From contig NC_059401.1 of assembly GCF_905220565.1 (NCBI RefSeq), forward strand, positions 14,070,766-14,134,765: a stretch of DNA of 64,000 nt, given 5' to 3'. The first letter of the stretch is position 1. Each line of letters opens with the position of its first letter. The notes under the pieces were generated by a model that was not told the origin of the DNA, ran no database searches, and saw only the letters and a program-made list of their open reading frames with translations. Made by a program: the position numbers and the translations under genes. The stretch is from Melitaea cinxia (taxonomy: Eukaryota; Arthropoda; Insecta; Lepidoptera; Nymphalidae). Shown here in pieces: positions 57,287-64,000 of the stretch.

Positions 57287-60200
57287 TTAGGTACGCCCCG
57301 TAAAACGTTTCGCAGCTGCTTATCTCGATGGGCTGATAACGTTATATTTTTTTAGAAAAGGATAGGGAAATTTGTATGTATGCTAAGCGTATAGCAAACT
57401 TCGACAAGTAACAACAAATCTACTTGCTTCGTGTCTAAGCATTTCTTTCAAGCCGCGCGCCCAAAGCAGGTAGCGCGCGTGCCGATTCAATTACCGAGAC
57501 GGTCGCAGCTGCACACTTAACATTTTATAATCGTTAACATCTGCCTGGATATGCTTTGAGCTCTTGTAAACACTTCTAAATGTCAATGTTAGAAACCAGG
57601 TGCATGTATTTTAAAGAGACAAATCGACGAGTATTCAATTTTAATTTACAGTTATTTTGTAACGCAGATGACTAATCACGTATATATACTTTTTTATTCA
57701 TATGTCTATAAAAAAAAAAAAAAAATCAGCGACAGTCGAACGTTATAAAGCAGCATCGTCTAATAACAGTTGTCTGACCAGTTGAGCACCTTTGCAGTAT
57801 CTTGAAGGTCGTCACAGGTGAGGCGAAGTCCTGACGTCACGGCGTGAATAAGTGTCCAAAAACGACTCCTTTCATAGCGTGAACTGTTAGTTATTATATT
57901 GATCCATGCTAGAATTTGGTTGGTCAAATAGTGCACAGTCATTACTTAATGTTAATATTCGGCTTGGGGGAAAGGTGCTTTGACATAGTTCAAAAGAGTT
58001 TTAAATAACTATGTGTAAATAGCAAGGTATTTATTTTAACGATTTAAGTTTCATTATAATACAGACGATGACTAATGATGCCAATTTTAAATCGCGCATC
58101 CACAATCCACATCATATCAGGTCATCCAACGAGACGTACGACTGGACTGTGACGTCAGACAGCATCACAAATAGAAATTGAGTGAATCACTAAAATATGA
58201 AATTCTAGATATAGTATTATAAATAATACTACAGTACCTAGGTTATCTCGCTTATCTCGGTTTTTTAGTAAATCGTGTTTTTTGGAAATCATATTTAAAT
58301 ACTAATTATATGTTGATAAAATATGAATAATATTTTCTGATTTTACCGACATAATAATAAAAAATATGAACTGGCTATTTAAATAAAAAATCATGAGTGC
58401 AATTAGAGAAAAAAGGAAAAAAATAATCGATTATATATTCATATTATATATCATATTTTGAACTTCTGTTGTACTTCACTTCTTTGGTCTTCTCGTACCT
58501 ATTTATTAACAATTGCGAAATTTACCTTCGTATTCTAACGGTATTTTAGCCATTTTTTCATTACCTGTAAACAGGGTTAAACGACATTTTTTTAAAATGA
58601 ATCCTAGCTATATCGATTTACGTCTCCGAAATCCCCTGCATACTAAATTTCATGAAAATCGTAGGATCCGTTTCCGAGATTCAGATTATAATCAGTTTAA
58701 TAGTATTAGATTACACATCTTTAGTGCATAGAGTTATTTTCTAAACACAATAGTATAGAAAACAATATAGGTATTTATATTTTCGTTGATTTTAATAAAA
58801 TTACCTTTGAAATTTGTGTATGTTTTGAAATTAAAGTTTTATTACTTCAGTTTTATTAACCCTGAGGTCAAGACAAAGACGAGCTGTGTAAGAGTTCCAC
58901 CATTGATATTCATTTGATAGTTCACTCCGCTTATTGTTATTTTTTCACAACATACTCCCACATGACTCAGATAGTGAATCAACACGTTATAGCATCGTTC
59001 AGATGTTTAACATTGAAATATTATGATAAATATTATCAAAATAATTATTTAGATTTCGTATATAAATGTTTTGTATTTATATAATATTATGTATGTTTAT
59101 TTTAATAACTGAAGACGAATCATAAAAATTACGCCTTATTAATTTCACAAACCTTTCATTTTTGAATATGTATTCAAAGTATTCGTTTAGTAGTTGTAGT
59201 GAACAAACGTCTAATTTTTAATATTGTAAGAGGGCTTTAATATACTTAGTTAACGGAATAAATGTAAAGCATTATTCGAAAATTTGAGATTTAAATATGT
59301 ATTTCCGATATAATCTAAAGATATTCCTAGGTAGATTATAATTTAAAGGATATTATTCAAAGTCTACTACGGACCGTTGCGCATAACATCCTTCTTACGT
59401 GTAGACACGCGTCTGTATTACCTAGGACAAGGTTCATTGCAAGATCCATACCGCAGTCGTAGTAATTGATAAGGCGACATTAATTAACTACTACTATTTT
59501 TTTTATGCAATTAAAATCCTCCGTCTATACAATTGAACAGACTTAAAAATATCAATTTAAAAAGAAATTTTATGAGACAATATTTACTTGATTCTAAAGT
59601 AGCAATTGGCACCTTTTTATTCTATGTTATTGTTTATGTATACCACGTGCACACACTTGATCACGAAGGAGTCGAAGATGGTGTGTTGCGTCACTGTTCA
59701 ATGGTTTTGATTCTTATCGAGACGGATTTACAGGCTATATTACTTTGATTATATTGTGTATTGTGTTTTATTCTCTGGTGCAGCGATGACGGTGGCGTGT
59801 ACAAAGCTCTCGATCATTAGCATTCAGAGCTCGTTCCCTTTGGATTTGGCGGGTCATCCGGTGTAACATGACCTTAAATTTATAGCACAAAAGCAAAGTG
59901 TGTCGAAGAAGGAATTCATTTGAACAGAAGTAGAAAGTTATTTACCATTTTGTAGATGGACGTGCAAATTTCATTACCGTGACAAAAGAAACCTTACGTT
60001 TTGGCGATAAGACAATGTATTGACTACAATATAGTAACTCAGTCAAGAGGTTACCTGCTTTATATGTACCTGTTATACATTTATTCCAATTACTGAAAGT
60101 ATTTATATATAGTAAATATCTGTATTTCCTATACATGATAAAACAATCGATATACAAATAAAAGTATACAATTTTAGGTTTTTCACAATACAATTAAAAG

Positions 60201-62990
60201 CGTACATACAATAAGCGACTGCATCACTAAAGAATAACAACACTAAATATGGAAATAAAAGAATGTACCTATATAATAATGAAATGGAAATGATTCTTGT
60301 TTAATCGCGCTAATATTGGCATAAACTAGGTAGAGTTAAAACAAATGCTATTAAGAAATCTGATTATCTGACAAGCCTGTAAATCATTAAGCGATGAAGG
60401 CAATAGCCATTATTGTGGAATAATAGTAAGACACCAATTTCAGATTTTTCATACAAAGGACAGTGGGAAAATTACTTTTATTAAATTAGTTTTTCAGTGA
60501 ATTGTGAAATTTTTTAAAACAATGCACAAAAATTACGCCAAATAAAGAACGATATTATTAATTTTAATACCAAGCAAATATACAAATTCGCCTTGACACG
60601 AAAGCTATTAACATTTCGACAAATACCGTTTGGTTTAGTCGAGGTCAATCTACAACAATGTGTTACCAACGTCAAGACAATACATTAGAAAAAATAACAT
60701 GCATTTTCGTATTTAACAAAGACAAAAATGTATAATATTTACGTATAAAAATTTAAAGAAAAAGCTATAGACCTATTAATGAAGCTTCTAAGAGATTCCG
60801 GCTACATTTAAACAAAACAAAATTAAATAAATATTAATTATTTCTGTATTGTTTTGCACTACCAACTTGATGATAACTAATTATTTACGTATAATAAAAA
60901 TATCAAAGAGGCTGGGTTGTTGACAGAGCGAAAAGCAAATTTAGATGCGTAAAAGGTCGACGATGACTCAGTTACGTTACCACTTATTATAAACTCACGG
61001 ATAGATTGTAACGCTGATGTAAATTAATGTTTCATTGAACTCCTGTTCTTTGAAAACATTGAGATACAATTCGAGTTGTTCTACGAACTCTTAAAGCAGG
61101 TTATGGAATGATAGGATACATCAATCTTAAATCTATCCTTTAGCTGAACAAATATTATAACAAACATATTATATTAAATGGTTATTAAGAAACATCTTAA
61201 TATTAGTTACTAGTCAGTTTTACAAACTAAATTTTTTCACATTTTTTTTAAAGAACAGTTCAACGCTACCAAAATTATAGATCAAGAACGTTTTGAGATT
61301 TACCAATAATATAAATATTAACACAATTGTTTAAATTGACATTGGTTTTAATGTAAACCCTCGAGCATTTGTACACGGGAAGTTTTTTCCATTTGATTCA
61401 TTAGTATAAAAAACTTTAACCGTCGACTGCGGAGGGAAGTGCTAAGATAATGATAAAAATTACCATCAGTGATTCATAGGTTGTTAAGACGCAGCGGCCT
61501 TAAGTCGCGCTCTGCTAACTCCGTGTAGGAAAAGAAACAATAGGCGACTTACGGTCTACACAAACACAATTTCAACATTTATCTAACGATGATACGCAAA
61601 GTTGCAGCTAGAGATGTAATCAATCGTCACACTTTCCACGATTAAGATCGATTTGATCGTCACTGCGACAAAATAAGAAAAGAAAAAAGTAATGTTTATG
61701 TAACTACAATTATTGTAAATAAAAGAGTTGAATTAAAGTGTAAAAAGTTAAATTCGTTAAAGAGACGCTTGTATTCTGCTAGATGTTTAAATGTAAAGAC
61801 ATACACTTGAACACTGATACTGAAAAAATTAAACTCATTAAATAAATCGTGAAATCACTATGTCTTCTTCAATGTCAATTTCATTAAATATTTAGGTATA
61901 AATTGCCATGTCCCATGCGCAATTTTCAATGTAAGTGCTTGAGATAAGAGTATATCATCAAGAGATCAGCGGAACTCTCGTTTAGGCATCGTCTTTTGGC
62001 CTGGTTTCAATCACGTACTTAAGTAACTCGAGCACCTTCCCGAATGTATAAGCGAACGAGGAGATAGTTTCATGCTAGTGACCTAAAGTTAGTACTTTCT
62101 CCTATTCAGATCGTGTACATGTTTCGGTATAAATATTCGACTAATAAATTATTAAACAACTTCTATATTTTCCGTGCAAGGACGAAAGCTATGAAAGCGA
62201 GACATATATATTTTATATACACTTAATGAATGTCATTGTGTAACGTAAAACGTACATCGTACATCGTATTGGTATCAAGAGAAGTTTTATGGAACAAAAG
62301 TCTTGAATGAATCGTTAGGGAACGCATGGCTGGCTAACTGTTTCCGACGCCTTAATGTTACATATTCAGCTACACGAGGCCTCCCATCTAGAGTGCAATC
62401 GAAAATATATTGTTCGCATACGAAATATAATGAAAGAGTATAATTATTATAAAATAACGGAAAAATAAACTAAGAAGAAATACATAGAATTTTATGTTCA
62501 TTTAAAAGATTTTAATGACGGCGTCCGAATTTTTAAAATGTATCACTGCATTACGCTTAATACGTAATATTTGTAACAAGTTAATGTAACATAACAAGAC
62601 ATAATATGTAACATGGATCTAATGCTACTTGATGTCGATGATAATGATGATGGCACTTGAGCAGTTTAAAGTATATGCTATGTTTAAGGTATATATTATT
62701 ACTTGTGTGCAATGATGTTAAAATATATATTTTATTTGGTTATCTGTTGAAAACGTGACCGAGCTAAAAACGAAACAAGCAGTAAAAGTTCTTAAGCGAA
62801 AAGCCACGCAACAGTGTTAGTCGTATTTCAATTAACGGTGATAACGAGTCTCTGATTTTGCTTAATAGAGGTAAAATTTTGACAAAAACCAAATATGAAT
62901 CAAGTCAGAAAGCTATTGCTAATAAGAAAAACTGTAGATTATTTAGACCGGCCGTAAGCCAGATTTTTCAGTCGTCATTGCGATGCATTG
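57287..62990. other. Long non-coding stretch
   Basis: AT-rich sequence with no recognised gene. 58570-58700 (TACTAAATTTCATGAAAATCG, GGATCCGTTTCCGAGATTCA) resembles generic lepidopteran transposon filler. 59765-59870 and 61430-61560 are somewhat richer in G+C but match nothing I know. Confidence 0.35.
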
Positions 62991-63090
62991 TTCATAATTT
63001 CACAGCATTAAAAAAATTGACGAATTGTTTCTTGCCGATTCTTCACAGTAGAATCTACATATGGAATCTTCTTAGCTTCACATTAACTAT
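62991..63090 (-). repeat. LINE 3'-end fragment (GATTCTNCNGNGAAGAATCGG family)
   Basis: TTCTTGCCGATTCTTCACAG and TAGAATCTACATATGGAATC are the reverse complement of the block at 17.6 and 35.5 kb. Confidence 0.5.
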
Positions 63091-64000
63091 AAGAAAATAA
63101 TTTATAAAATTCTGATGCAAATATAATTAAAGTCTAGTATAAATGAATAAACGATACTTGGGTCACGAACTATAGTTATATAAAGTAATTTACACTTAAA
63201 TCGGTAAAACCACGTATTTTAATCAATTAAAATACCATTGTTGCACAAGAGCGAACTACAACATTGTACGACACATCACGATCATTCGAGCCAGTTCTCG
63301 CGTTATATAATATTTCTATAAAAATATCAATTGTAAATAAACCTAGCTCAAGTAAGTTAGACATTTTATTTTCATTGTATCGTTTTTGAAGTTTTCGGTT
63401 TCTTTATTCACTTAAAATAATAATTTTACATTAATTTTACAACGATTTTTATTTTGGATTTTTTTTGTAATTAACATAACTTTAGTTATTACATATAACG
63501 TTAGCTTTATCTATATTAATTGCTGGACAAATCACTTTTTAAAATTGAATTCCACTCTCACAGATACTACACAGTACCTATAAAATTATGACTACTGTAT
63601 AAACTGATGATTCTAGTTACAATATTAACAGTTCAATTTTACGTCTATTACTGGTACACTGATGTCAGAGGTGTTAAAAAACGTTCCATCATCGAGAGAC
63701 CGTTGTTTATCATTATATACATCAAGAGTAACGTCGTCACATCACGGTGGAACGGAATCTTCATTACTAACAATTTGAATACTGAAATGTGGGTGAAATT
63801 CATTGATTGTTTATGGATAACATGTGAAAGTGCCGCGTGTCCGGAGGCCACCGAGCGAGACGATGTGCGTTATCACGCAACGTTTTTTTAGGACTCCCGT
63901 TGTGGTTTTTTAGGAAAAAATAGCACCTACCTTACAGTGTAAATACAGAAAAAAATGCACTCGAAGCGTAATATTTATTTAAACCAATTTTTGTAATATC
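63091..64000. other. No feature recognised
   Basis: AT-rich to the window edge. Opposing open stretches at 63607-63891 have no recognised homology. Confidence 0.3.

Noticed and set aside
1..64000. CRISPR arrays, bacterial operons, integrated virus or retrovirus
   Set aside because: No direct-repeat/spacer pattern was seen. The tandem arrays are minisatellite-like, with no unique spacers. No viral or bacterial protein was recognised.

Overview
The window looks like nuclear DNA from a moth or butterfly (Lepidoptera). It is AT-rich, has short exons with GT-AG introns, and carries two tRNA genes. It is littered with repeats typical of Lepidoptera: Helitron-like elements ending in a CTAG tail, tRNA-headed SINEs that share a 3' tail with an RTE-type repeat, TTAA-flanked and hAT-like MITEs, and decayed LINE 3' ends. 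No prokaryotic gene, CRISPR array or viral gene was seen. The species cannot be fixed from the sequence alone.

Layout, left to right. 1-3.8 kb: a hAT transposase gene on the minus strand, with an intact reading frame; its single intron holds a fold-back DNA element. 7.5-11.8 kb: the last five exons of an RBM42-type RNA-binding protein (+). Its last intron carries two identical, convergent tRNA-Thr(AGT) genes. 12.3-13.5 kb: a TTAA-flanked DNA element. 16.3-26.7 kb: a complete seven-exon secreted lipase of the pancreatic-lipase family (-), 384 residues, rebuilt from exons that all join in phase. 28.9-30.1 kb: an uninterrupted CCDC85-family coiled-coil protein (+). 32.8-35.2 kb: a complete five-exon radial spoke head 1 (RSPH1) MORN-repeat protein (+), with a 45-bp minisatellite in its last intron. 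37.0-37.6 kb: a complete two-exon DPY30 homologue (-), with a 1,001-bp long-TIR transposon flanked by a 9-bp duplication just upstream. 42.4-42.5 kb: the last coding exon of a FAM89/LRAP25-like gene (-). The remaining 21 kb is mostly non-coding and repeat-rich, including a Helitron-like element built around about five 281-bp tandem units. It holds at best one weak candidate 5' exon.

The cellular genes are unrelated housekeeping or tissue genes (splicing-linked RNA binding, digestion or lipid metabolism, cell junctions, cilia/sperm flagellum, H3K4 methylation) and do not form a pathway. I found no convincing new multi-gene system. The most unusual material is in the mobile elements and in how they sit against exons: a SINE ends within a few bases of a splice donor, a MITE forms most of a 3' UTR, and a MULE-like element with a duplicated arm sits upstream of DPY30.
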